DNA from: Flavihumibacter fluvii
GTDB lineage: Bacteria > Bacteroidota > Bacteroidia > Chitinophagales > Chitinophagaceae
Direction: 5' to 3'
Length of the DNA stretch: 64,000 bases
Assembly (NCBI RefSeq): GCF_018595675.2
Contig: NZ_CP092333.1
Location: forward strand, 2,380,001-2,444,000
Positions 38,385 to 46,528 of the stretch are shown in pieces. The stretch's first letter is position 1. Each line of letters starts with the position of its first letter. The notes under the pieces are model-generated. The model was not told where the DNA came from. It saw only the letters and a program-made list of their open reading frames with translations, and made no database searches. The translations under genes were made by a program, and so were the position numbers.

Positions 38385-39515
38385 ATGTTACAAAAAATAT
38401 TTGCAACTGGTATTGCTATTGGCCTATCAGTCTCGGGATTCGCGCAGTCACCTGATACATCCGCTGTGATTGCGTCTGCCACAACCCCTGAAACCACAAC
38501 TGCCGCTCCAACCCCTCCTGAAGAAAAGAAACCCTTCCTTACTATTTCAGGTTCCGCGGACGTCTATTACAGGGTTGATTTCAGCAAACAGGCCGCTAAC
38601 AACCGTACCAGTTTTACAGGCACCCACAACAACTTTTCCATCGGAATGGCCAGCGTAAAGCTGGAACATAAGGGTGAAAAAGTGAGCATGGTGGCTGACC
38701 TTGGATTTGGTCCGCGTGCCAAGGAGTTCGCTTACACCGACGAGGGTATCACCCAGGCGATCAAACAATTGTACATCAGTTATTCACCTGCCGACTGGAT
38801 TAAATTCACAGCAGGAACCTGGGCCACCCATGTTGGTTATGAACTGGTTGATCCGCAACTGAACCGCAACTACAGCATGTCTTACATGTTCACCAATGGT
38901 CCGTTCACGCACACTGGTATTAAAGCGGAACTGACTAAAGGTAAAAGTGGCTTCATGATCGGCGTGGCCAATGCAACCGATTACCGCATCTCACCTGATG
39001 GCTACATCAATAAAAAGTTCATTATCGCGCAGTACAGCCTCGCAGCAAGTGACAACGTTAAATTCTACCTGAACTATGTTGGTGGACAAAATCCGGATAC
39101 TTCAAAAATGAACCAGTTTGACCTCGTAGCTACTGCCAAAGTGAGCGACAAATTCAACATCGGTTTTAATGGTACGATTAATTCTACCAAAGTATGGGAT
39201 GGCGAGAAAAACATGGATGCAAAATCATGGAGTGGTGCTGCGCTTTACCTGAACGTTGACCCCAAACCATGGTTTGGCCTTTCCCTTCGTACTGAATATT
39301 TCAGCGATAAAAACCAGTTCAAGATTTCCACTGGAACCGAAAATGGTGCAAGTGTTTTCGCAACAACTCTGTCTGCTAATTTCAGGACAGGTGGATTCAT
39401 CTTTATTCCGGAATTCCGAATGGATAGCGCCAGTGAAGAAATCTTCATCGATAAAGATGGTAATGGGAAAAAAGGTGCGGGTAGTTTCTTACTCGCCGCA
39501 ATTTATAGCTTCTAA
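38385..39515 (+). CDS. Outer-membrane beta-barrel porin (bbp2/OmpL-like)
   Basis: 376 residues. Signal peptide to SGFAQ (residue 21), a Thr/Pro/Ala-rich linker (about 22-50), then a beta-barrel: alternating strands such as LTISGSADVYYRVDF, ASVKLEHKGEKVSMVADLGFG, QLYISYSPADWIKFTAGTW, ending with the aromatic C-terminal residue Phe (AAIYSF) used for outer-membrane insertion. It looks like the putative beta-barrel porin-2 group. Located 107 bp after amt on the same strand and before a terminator, so probably admits nitrogenous solutes across the outer membrane; that role is inferred from position only. Confidence 0.82.
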   Translation: MLQKIFATGIAIGLSVSGFAQSPDTSAVIASATTPETTTAAPTPPEEKKPFLTISGSADVYYRVDFSKQAANNRTSFTGTHNNFSIGMASVKLEHKGEKVSMVADLGFGPRAKEFAYTDEGITQAIKQLYISYSPADWIKFTAGTWATHVGYELVDPQLNRNYSMSYMFTNGPFTHTGIKAELTKGKSGFMIGVANATDYRISPDGYINKKFIIAQYSLAASDNVKFYLNYVGGQNPDTSKMNQFDLVATAKVSDKFNIGFNGTINSTKVWDGEKNMDAKSWSGAALYLNVDPKPWFGLSLRTEYFSDKNQFKISTGTENGASVFATTLSANFRTGGFIFIPEFRMDSASEEIFIDKDGNGKKGAGSFLLAAIYSF

Positions 39516-39562
39516 GATTTAGGACTAACAGCTGTTTCACATATGGCAAGCAATCGTTGAGC

Positions 39563-39594
39563 GTCCCCTGTTTCTACAGGGGACTTTTTTTCTT
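39563..39594 (+). terminator. Intrinsic terminator after the porin gene
   Basis: GTCCCCTG (39563-39570), a 6-nt loop and CAGGGGAC (39577-39584) form a perfect 8-bp stem followed by seven T. It closes the amt-porin pair. Confidence 0.93.
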
Positions 39595-39613
39595 ACATAC
39601 CTTTTACCAGTAA

Positions 39614-41767
39614 TTAATTCAGGAACATTTCATCAACCAGCAATAAATGCTGGTCTTTTTTGATCTTTAGCGGTTTCGCAATGATCTTTAGGTAAGATAC
39701 TGTATGTGGCTTGAATGCCCCTTCCACCATTTTCAAGGATGGCTTCTCGCCTTTTGCAGGAAGTGGGGGCTTAATGGTCAATAACAGCTTCGCCTGCTGC
39801 GCATTTTCTCCGCCCCATACTTCTACCAGAGCGGGTGGATAAATACCGGTCTCCTGTTCAAGCATATAATGAAGGCCGACAGAACTTACCGTAACGGGTT
39901 TGTAAAATATAGACACCAGCACCATGTCATTATCCCTTGCACCGGCCCAGTAGTTGGCCCATGCCGGATTATTTGCGCCGATCACACCCAGCTTTTTATT
40001 AAAAAAAGTATTGGCGCCTTCTGCCTTGTGTACGGGGTTTAACGGAAATACTATTTGTACGCTATCTGGTATAAAGGAGTTTTTCAGGAAATCAAAAGTG
40101 GCAACATCACTGGAATACCAACCTTCCTTAAATGCCTTTGCTTTCACTGTCGTATTCTTATTGATCACCGTGTTGCCATCAAATACCGGTGAACGGATAC
40201 TATCAGGTTCAGTACCGTCTGTCGTAAACCTGATCTGCACCCCCTTAATGGGATGGCGCAATTGAACAGACATATCCTGGTTAAAAACCATCAATGCATT
40301 TTTTACCTGTGGGGGGTTAAGTTTGAGCGGGTCTTTCCCTTCATCCTTAAATCCTTCAATGAAACTGATGTCCTTATGTCCCCGCCTCAATTGTTCCACC
40401 TCAGGCGAAGTAATGCCGGTGTTCCAGATAGAGATGGTCTTAATATTCTTAAGTTTTGCAATTTTACTACTCATGCCCGCGTAGGACAGTTTAGTTCCTG
40501 ACACTGAGAGCGTATGCAGGTACTTCAAAGGGATAAGTGCATCCAGGGCCTTGTCGGTGATTTCCGTGAAATTCAGGTCCAGCCTGCGCAGGTTTTCAAA
40601 CTGGCTGAGGGTATTAAGGTCTTCGTCCTTCACCGGCATCTTGTTCAGGCTCAGGGATACTACCTGTTTTCTGATAGGATCCAGTTCCTTTAATTGCTGT
40701 GCCGAAAATGTGCTCTTGTTGTATATATTCACATCCAATGCGGGCGATTCCCTGGCAATGGGTGAAATGCTCCGATCAAATGTATTCAGCTTTGCAATCG
40801 TCTTTGCATCCGCCGCCGAAAAATCAAATTGTTCCGCGACCTCTTCAGGTTGTAAAACTGCTGTGGCCAGCAGGCGTAATGAATCGTCTTCACTGCGATC
40901 TGTAACTTTCTGGTGAAAATCCGCATTCTCTTTGATCCACAATGCCAGCAGACTGATTTCTTCATTCGTCAGCTGTGGCTTGCCCGCCGGTGGCATGTGC
41001 TTTTTTTCATCCAGTGACAGGTGCACCCTTTCCAATAGTAAACTGATCTCCGGATCACCCGGCACAAATAATTTACCGGACTTTCCACCTTTAAGCAAGG
41101 ATAAGGAATCCGTTAATGCCAGTTGCCCTTTTAGCTTATTGGCATTATGGCAACCAGCGCATTTCCTCGCTAATATCGGCTGGATGACATGATCAAATAC
41201 GATCGCCTGCTCAATGGGCACCACAGGTGCTTTCTGATTGGCAATAATGGGCTCCAGTATAAAGTCTTCCCCATGCGATAAGGCAGCACCATAATGGCCG
41301 GTAAGGAGGAGTGCAGGAAACATCACAACTGCGCTTACCCACGCTGCCGTACGTGTGAACCACCGCTTATTGCCGGCCCAGTATATAACAGAAGCAATAA
41401 AAAATATACAAACGCCGGTCCACTTATGCCATACCAAAGTATCACCGGCATAGCCCTCTTCCCTTGAAAGGAATAATCCCATGATAACAGTGATGCCCGA
41501 CAGCAAAGCTCCGCCCAGCAAGAATCCGCGCGCCAGTTTATGATTTGGATTTGAAGTGCCGGCACCTGGACCGGACCGAAATAATTCCATACCTAACGCC
41601 AGGATGACCAGCACGATCGGGAAATGCAGCAGCATAGGATGCATCCTTCCCACTGGTTGTAACCAATAGGGTAACACCAGTTTATTGTCGAATAGCAGCA
41701 GGAATGCGATGAAAAAGTTAAGGACGATCAATAACTGTTCCGCATACAACTTTACTTTCTGGTTCAT
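39614..41767 (-). CDS. Membrane-anchored planctomycete-type cytochrome c with leucine-rich and chitobiase-C-like domains
   Basis: 717 residues. The N-terminal 165 or so residues contain four or five membrane helices of the DUF2231 kind (MHPMLLHFPIVLVILALG). Next is a PSCyt1-type haem domain with CAGCH (about 204-208) and HMPPAGKPQLTNEE. Then come short leucine-rich repeats (LRRLDLNFTEITDKALDALI, LHTLSVSGTKLSYAGM), and after about 480 a chitobiase-C-terminal-like sandwich (IRFTTDGTEPDSIRSPVFDG) with a further carbohydrate-binding-like tail. Last gene of a three-gene minus-strand operon, 16 bp after the DUF1501 gene. Probably an electron-accepting envelope protein; no substrate known. Confidence 0.82.
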   Translation of the reverse strand: MNQKVKLYAEQLLIVLNFFIAFLLLFDNKLVLPYWLQPVGRMHPMLLHFPIVLVILALGMELFRSGPGAGTSNPNHKLARGFLLGGALLSGITVIMGLFLSREEGYAGDTLVWHKWTGVCIFFIASVIYWAGNKRWFTRTAAWVSAVVMFPALLLTGHYGAALSHGEDFILEPIIANQKAPVVPIEQAIVFDHVIQPILARKCAGCHNANKLKGQLALTDSLSLLKGGKSGKLFVPGDPEISLLLERVHLSLDEKKHMPPAGKPQLTNEEISLLALWIKENADFHQKVTDRSEDDSLRLLATAVLQPEEVAEQFDFSAADAKTIAKLNTFDRSISPIARESPALDVNIYNKSTFSAQQLKELDPIRKQVVSLSLNKMPVKDEDLNTLSQFENLRRLDLNFTEITDKALDALIPLKYLHTLSVSGTKLSYAGMSSKIAKLKNIKTISIWNTGITSPEVEQLRRGHKDISFIEGFKDEGKDPLKLNPPQVKNALMVFNQDMSVQLRHPIKGVQIRFTTDGTEPDSIRSPVFDGNTVINKNTTVKAKAFKEGWYSSDVATFDFLKNSFIPDSVQIVFPLNPVHKAEGANTFFNKKLGVIGANNPAWANYWAGARDNDMVLVSIFYKPVTVSSVGLHYMLEQETGIYPPALVEVWGGENAQQAKLLLTIKPPLPAKGEKPSLKMVEGAFKPHTVSYLKIIAKPLKIKKDQHLLLVDEMFLN

Positions 41768-41783
41768 TGAAGATGAGTCCTTG

Positions 41784-43235
41784 TTAACTAATAATATCCT
41801 TCACCACTTTTCCCGAAATATCGGTGAGCCTGTAGCGTCGTCCCAGGTGTTTGAAAATAAGTTTTTCGTGATCCAGCCCTAACCGGTTCAACACTGTGGC
41901 CTGGAAATCGTGCACATGTACCGGATCCTTAATGATATTATAGCCCAGTTCATCTGTTTCACCATACACGATACCAGGCTTTACGCCACCGCCTGCCATC
42001 CAGATACTGAAACAACGCGGATGATGATCTCGTCCGTAATTGTCTTTTGTGAGTGTTCCCTGGGTATAACTTGTGCGGCCAAACTCACCACCCCAAATCA
42101 CCAGTGTTTCATCCAGCAGGCCACGCTGCTTAAGGTCCATCACCAATGCTGCAGAGGCCTGGTCCACATCTTTTGCCTGCTTCGCAATTTCAAATGGAAG
42201 GTTGCCATGCTGGTCCCATCCCTGGTGGTATAACTGCACAAAGCGTACCCCGCTTTCTGATAATTTCCTTGCCAGCAAACAGTTGGCGGCAAAGGTTCCG
42301 GGCACCAGGCAATCCGGTCCGTATAATTTTACAATGTCATCCGGCTCTTTCGAAAGGTCCATCACTTCAGGCACAGCCGTTTGCATGCGGTAGGCCATTT
42401 CATATTGTTTGATCCGCGTGGCAATTTCCGGATCACCAAACTCTTCATAAGACTGCTCATTCAATGCAGCAATATTATCCAGCATGTCGCGGCGTTCCTT
42501 CCTGTTCATACCCTCCTGGTCGCGCAGGTACAATACCGGGTCTTCGCCTTTACTGAACTGCACGCCCTGGTGTACCGAATCAAGGAAGCCATTGGACCAT
42601 AATTTAGAATAGACACCCTGGCCATTTCCAACGCCACGGGATAGCAATACGGTAAAAGCAGGAAGGTTTTTATTTTCATTGCCCAATCCGTAACTGAGCC
42701 ATGCACCCATACTCGGCCTGTTGCCCTGCTGCGATCCGGTTTGCAGGAAAGTCAATGCAGGATCATGGTTGATCGCTTCTGTATACATAGACCTGATGAT
42801 ACATAATTCGTCTACGATCTTCGCAGTGTAAGGCAAAAGGTCACTGATCCACGCCCTTGAATGGCCATACTGTTTAAAATCTACAAAGGAACCTACCAGT
42901 GGAAAAGAAGACTGGTCGGCAGTCATCCCCGTAAGGCGTTGGGTACCCCGCACGGAAGGCGGGATCTCCTTTCCGTTCATCTCCCTGAGCTTCGGTTTAT
43001 AATCAAACAGTTCCTGTTGTGATGGCGCACCATTCTGGAATAAATAAATGACCCGCTTTGCTTTTGGGGCAAAGTGCGGGATACCTGGTGCAAGACCATC
43101 CCCCATACCACCAGTGCTGAATAAATCCGGCATTAACAATGACCCCAATGCCATGCTGCCGATGCCCATACCCATCGTGGACAGGAATCGTCGCCTGTTC
43201 CAGCTAAAACCATGCTCTAAAATTTCTTTATCCAT
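41784..43235 (-). CDS. DUF1501 family protein with Tat signal
   Basis: 483 residues. The N-terminus carries a twin-arginine signal (NRRRFLSTMGMGIGSMALGSLL), so it is exported folded. The body is the DUF1501 domain, which has the alkaline-phosphatase/sulfatase-like fold: FQNGAPSQQELFDYKP, VLLSRGVGNGQGVYS, FVQLYHQGWDQHGNLP, VIWGGEFGRTSYTQG, GRDHHPRCFSIWMAGGG. Metal-type residues (Asp, His) of the fold are kept. Function is not established. DUF1501 genes usually sit next to PSD1/PSCyt genes, as here: 26 bp after the cytochrome lipoprotein and 16 bp before the membrane cytochrome. Confidence 0.9.
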   Translation of the reverse strand: MDKEILEHGFSWNRRRFLSTMGMGIGSMALGSLLMPDLFSTGGMGDGLAPGIPHFAPKAKRVIYLFQNGAPSQQELFDYKPKLREMNGKEIPPSVRGTQRLTGMTADQSSFPLVGSFVDFKQYGHSRAWISDLLPYTAKIVDELCIIRSMYTEAINHDPALTFLQTGSQQGNRPSMGAWLSYGLGNENKNLPAFTVLLSRGVGNGQGVYSKLWSNGFLDSVHQGVQFSKGEDPVLYLRDQEGMNRKERRDMLDNIAALNEQSYEEFGDPEIATRIKQYEMAYRMQTAVPEVMDLSKEPDDIVKLYGPDCLVPGTFAANCLLARKLSESGVRFVQLYHQGWDQHGNLPFEIAKQAKDVDQASAALVMDLKQRGLLDETLVIWGGEFGRTSYTQGTLTKDNYGRDHHPRCFSIWMAGGGVKPGIVYGETDELGYNIIKDPVHVHDFQATVLNRLGLDHEKLIFKHLGRRYRLTDISGKVVKDIIS

Positions 43236-43261
43236 CCGGAACGCTTTAGGTTATTGAAACA

Positions 43262-45583
43262 TCAGGATTTTGTTACTGCTTCTTCAAGGTTATAAATGGT
43301 GGTGACCACCCGCATTAATGCTGCAAGTTGCAACTGATCGATCTTTGGGGGAACTGGATACTCCCCTACCGCAAGCATTTTTTGCGCCGTTGCCTGGTCA
43401 ATACTTTTTATTTCCTTATTGAAATAATTCGTCAAAACGGCCATTTCCTTTTCACCTGGCTTCCGGCAAATGATCAACCGGAAGGCTTTTTCAATTTTAT
43501 CTTTTGAATCCGTTTTTTCAGTTAACAATCTTGCCGCAAGTACCCGTGATGCCTCCAGCACCGTTGGATCATTCAGCATCACCAATGCCTGCAAGGGGGT
43601 ATTGGTCCTTAATCTTTTCACCTCACACATATCACGGTTGCTTGCATCAAAAATGGACATGGATGGCGGTGGCACCGTTCGTTTGATCAGCGTATACATT
43701 CCACGCCGGTAAAGAGATTCACCATGGTCCTGTGTATAGATGGACAGCAAGCCACGACCCGATGTTGCGCCTTCCCACAGACCCTCCGGCTGGTAGGGTT
43801 TCACACTTGGCCCGCCGATCTTAGTGTTCAGCAAGCCACTGGTAGACAATACCATGTCCCTGATGAATTCAGCGTTGATGCGGTAACGCGGTCCATGCGC
43901 GAGTAAAATATTATCGGGATCAATGCCCAGCTTTTCTTTAGTTACCACAGCCGATTGCCGATAAGTTGCTGAAGTCACCATTTGTTTCACCAGGCGTTTA
44001 ATATCCCAGCCATGTTCCATAAAATCAACAGCCAGCCAGTCCAGTAATGCAGGGTGCGAAGGCAGTTCGCCCTGCATCCCAAAATCACCCGATGTTTTCA
44101 CGATGCCCCTTCCAAAAAATTCCTGCCATAAAATATTCACATACACCCTGGCTGTTAAAGGATTCTTTTTGTCGAATAACCATTCTGACAAGCCTAACCT
44201 GTTTTTCGGGTAAGCCGGATTGAAAGGAAGGATAGCCGCAGGCGTTCCGGGTTCCACAATATCAGTGGGTTGGTCATAGACGCCCCGCCTCAGGATATGC
44301 GTTGGGCGTATGGTATCGAGGTCACCCATCACAGAAACGATCAGCCTTTCTGTATCCGGCTTATTAATGAACGTGAGAATATTTTTTACATCATCATTGC
44401 TGATCTCCATCAGTGGCTTCTTAGCATAGGTATCCGGGCCACCGATTACCGATTCAATGCCTACTTCCTTTACGTTATTGAAAAACGCGAACATCTGGTA
44501 ATATTCCTTCTGGGAAAAAGGATCGTATTTATGGTCATGGCAATGTGCGCATTCCAGCGTAACGCCCAAAAGTCCTTTACCAAACATGTCGTTGCGGTCT
44601 GTCACATAACTGATCCGGTATTCTTCCGGGATCACCCCGCCTTCTTCCGTGATCTTATGGTTCCTGTTGAAACCCGTTGCCAGCAATTGTTCCTTCGATG
44701 CATCCGGCAACAGGTCGCCCGCCAATTGCCAGGTCACAAAGTCATTATAGTGCATGTTCTTGTTGAACGCATGGATCACCCAATCGCGCCATGGCCATTG
44801 GGTACGGTAACCATCATCCTGGTAGCCATGTGAGTCGGCGTACCTGGCCAGGTCTAACCAGTGCAGGGACATTTTTTCCCCGTAGGCCTTTTTCGCCATT
44901 AGTTCATCCACCACTTTTTCGTAAGCATTTGCACTTTTATCCGCAATGAAGGCATCCATCATTTCTAAGGTAGGCGGTAATCCGGTAAGGTCGAGGCTGA
45001 CCCGCTTCAGCAATCTTTCTTTATCCGCTTCTTCATTGGGGGTCAATCCCTTTTGTTCCTGCTTCGCAAGAATAAAATAATCGATTTCATTTCTCGGCCA
45101 TTCATCCTGCCGCACCTTCGGCAATGCAGCCTTTTGGGGTGCAACAAAAGCCCAGTGCTTTTCATACTTTGCTCCCTGCTCGATCCATTTTTTGATCAGC
45201 CCTATTTCATGTTGCGATAATTTCAGGTTGGAAGAAGGGGGCGGCATCAATATTGAAGTATCCTTTGATGAAATCCGCAGATAGGCGTCCGAAAATTCTG
45301 GTTCACCCGCAACAAGAGCATGGGCAGTTGGATTTTCCTTTAGTGCACTAAATGCGCTATCACCAATATCCAGCCTCAGGCCCGCTTCTCGTTTATTGGC
45401 ATCAGGGCCATGGCAAGCAAAACATTTGTCCGCAAGTATGGGTCGGATATCAAAATTATAACTCACGGAATCGGGCATTGACGCTGAGGCCAAATGGTCT
45501 CCACCACTATTACAGGCCTGGAAAATGGAGACCATCCCAAAAAGGAGCACAACAGGAAACAATATTTTTCCGGATAACATCAT
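43262..45583 (-). CDS. PSCyt1-DUF1549-DUF1553 (PSD1) cytochrome lipoprotein
   Basis: 773 residues. The signal peptide ends in a lipobox (SIFQAC). A PSCyt1 haem c domain follows with CFACHG near residue 56 and ILMPPPSSNLKLSQHE. DUF1549 (LKRVSLDLTGLPPTLEMMDAF, KMSLHWLDLARYADSHGYQ) and DUF1553 (NPLTARVYVNILWQEFFGRG, LLDWLAVDFMEHGWDIKRLV, ATSGRGLLSIY) complete the standard architecture. First gene of the triad. The family is abundant in Planctomycetes and Verrucomicrobia and is suspected to take part in polysaccharide oxidation, but no reaction is proven. Confidence 0.9.
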   Translation of the reverse strand: MMLSGKILFPVVLLFGMVSIFQACNSGGDHLASASMPDSVSYNFDIRPILADKCFACHGPDANKREAGLRLDIGDSAFSALKENPTAHALVAGEPEFSDAYLRISSKDTSILMPPPSSNLKLSQHEIGLIKKWIEQGAKYEKHWAFVAPQKAALPKVRQDEWPRNEIDYFILAKQEQKGLTPNEEADKERLLKRVSLDLTGLPPTLEMMDAFIADKSANAYEKVVDELMAKKAYGEKMSLHWLDLARYADSHGYQDDGYRTQWPWRDWVIHAFNKNMHYNDFVTWQLAGDLLPDASKEQLLATGFNRNHKITEEGGVIPEEYRISYVTDRNDMFGKGLLGVTLECAHCHDHKYDPFSQKEYYQMFAFFNNVKEVGIESVIGGPDTYAKKPLMEISNDDVKNILTFINKPDTERLIVSVMGDLDTIRPTHILRRGVYDQPTDIVEPGTPAAILPFNPAYPKNRLGLSEWLFDKKNPLTARVYVNILWQEFFGRGIVKTSGDFGMQGELPSHPALLDWLAVDFMEHGWDIKRLVKQMVTSATYRQSAVVTKEKLGIDPDNILLAHGPRYRINAEFIRDMVLSTSGLLNTKIGGPSVKPYQPEGLWEGATSGRGLLSIYTQDHGESLYRRGMYTLIKRTVPPPSMSIFDASNRDMCEVKRLRTNTPLQALVMLNDPTVLEASRVLAARLLTEKTDSKDKIEKAFRLIICRKPGEKEMAVLTNYFNKEIKSIDQATAQKMLAVGEYPVPPKIDQLQLAALMRVVTTIYNLEEAVTKS

Positions 45584-45611
45584 ATGGCAGCTAATCTAAC
45601 GGCGATTTACA

Positions 45612-45648
45612 CAAAATTAAATTGAAAACCATCCTGTCCCATCCTGTG
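45612..45648 (-). promoter_or_regulatory. Promoter of the cytochrome triad with tandem decamer
   Basis: On the minus strand TAATTTTG (45612-45619) matches TAnnTTTG exactly and lies about 30 bp before the start codon at 45583. Where the -33 element belongs there is no TTG but two tandem copies of a 10-mer, GACAGGATGG and cACAGGATGG (plus-strand CCATCCTGTC at 45629-45638 and CCATCCTGTG at 45639-45648). They look like an activator site in phase with one helical turn. Confidence 0.45.
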
Positions 45649-45824
45649 GCTATCCAATATCTGCATGCCCTGCACCTGATTTGAAAAAAAACCCTGAAAA
45701 ACCTGGCTATTGATAATTCGGCACAATAATTGCTGAATATTTGACATCCAATATTATTTGTCCCAAAAGCCACGAAATCCAATATTCAGAAAACCCATCA
45801 TTTGGGTACTCTAAAGAAAAATAA

Positions 45825-45857
45825 GTCCCGCAAATCAATTTGCGGGACATTTTTTTT
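45825..45857. terminator. Bidirectional intrinsic terminator
   Basis: GTCCCGCAAAT (45825-45835) and ATTTGCGGGAC (45838-45848) form a perfect 11-bp stem. On the plus strand it is followed by eight T; on the minus strand it is followed by TTATTTTTCTTT, so it can stop ppc-direction transcripts as well as any + strand RNA. Confidence 0.9.
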
Positions 45858-45907
45858 ACCAATACCCACGGCAATGGCTGCCCTTGTTCTGCTATATTTC
45901 GGGCCAC

Positions 45908-46045
45908 TCAGCCCAATTATCGACAATTCGCGCGCGATAATCGAAGAAGTTTCCGAAACCCAGAAACCTGAACCATCTTTGTTTCAGCAACAGCGCAATA
46001 AATCCTGATCCTTCGAAAAGCCCCAGGCACCAAATCCTAAGAAAA
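45908..46045 (+). repeat. 138-bp tandem repeat, copy 1 (putative structured RNA)
   Basis: Aligns with 46182-46318 with six substitutions and one 1-nt indel (about 95% identity). The indel shifts the reading frame of the best ORF, so the conservation is not for protein. Within it TCGAAG pairs with CTTCGA and CTGAA with TTCAG, a nested stem pattern kept in both copies. Copy 1 is followed by its own hairpin-T terminator (46129-46153). A tandem pair of small RNA genes is one reading; direction is inferred from the terminators. Confidence 0.65.
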
Positions 46046-46128
46046 AAACAAGAGCTTCCAATATCCAATCGACCATCGATCCAATCCTGCGTAAGCCAAT
46101 CGGTAAAAGTACCTCTCAAAGAAATTGT

Positions 46129-46153
46129 AGTCCCGCATTTCGTGGGACTTTTT
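46129..46153 (+). terminator. Intrinsic terminator between the two 138-bp copies
   Basis: AGTCCCGC, loop ATTTC, then GTGGGACT (one G-T pair) forms an 8-bp stem followed by TTTT. It resembles the hairpin at 45825 in core sequence (GTCCCGC), suggesting that hairpin and repeat were duplicated together. Confidence 0.75.
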
Positions 46154-46181
46154 GTTGTATCCCCCCAGGCTATCATAAAAA

Positions 46182-46318
46182 TCAGCCCAATAATCGACAA
46201 TTCGGGCGCGATGATCGAAGAAGTTTCCGGAACCCAGAAACCTGAACCATCATTGTTTCAGCAACAGCGCAATAAATCCTGATCCTTCGAAAAGCCCAGG
46301 CACCAAGTCCTAAGAAAA
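46182..46318 (+). repeat. 138-bp tandem repeat, copy 2 (137 bp)
   Basis: Second copy, start-to-start 274 bp after the first. It continues into further short repeats of CTAAGAAAA (46310-46345), then the 31-codon ORF and the terminator at 46501. See copy 1 for structure. Confidence 0.65.
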
Positions 46319-46406
46319 CTAAAAGAACCGAATTCTAAGAAAACCAAGAGCACCATATACACTGAGTACCTGTAATTCTTTTTCCAAAACCAAAAAATAT
46401 CGATCC

Positions 46407-46502
46407 ATGAAAAAGTACTGGTTGAAATCACGCAAACTTCATGTCCTCGTCGTATTGACGGGACTTATTGTCTTTCAGTTAGCAGAATTGGTTATTCTTT
46501 AG
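46407..46502 (+). CDS. 31-aa putative single-pass membrane peptide
   Basis: ATG at 46407 to TAG at 46500-46502. The product is MKKYWLKSRKLH, a strongly basic start, followed by a 19-residue hydrophobic segment (VLVVLTGLIVFQLAELVIL) reaching the C-terminus. This is the classic shape of a small inner-membrane protein with N-in topology. A terminator begins at the stop codon, as for a compact autonomous gene. No family recognised; it could also be a type I toxin-like or leader peptide. Conservation would decide. Confidence 0.5.
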   Translation: MKKYWLKSRKLHVLVVLTGLIVFQLAELVIL

Positions 46503-46528
46503 TCCTGCTTAATCAGGATTTTTTATTT
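46501..46528 (+). terminator. Intrinsic terminator after the 31-aa ORF
   Basis: TCCTG (46503-46507), 6-nt loop, CAGGA (46514-46518), flanked by A-T and G-T pairs, followed by six T then ATTT. It works on the plus strand; for the minus strand (ppc) no T-run follows. It touches the ppc stop codon. Confidence 0.75.

Noticed and set aside
45892-46200. 102-codon minus-strand ORF over the 138-bp repeat
   Set aside because: The second repeat copy has a 1-nt indel that breaks the frame, so the repeat is not conserved as protein.
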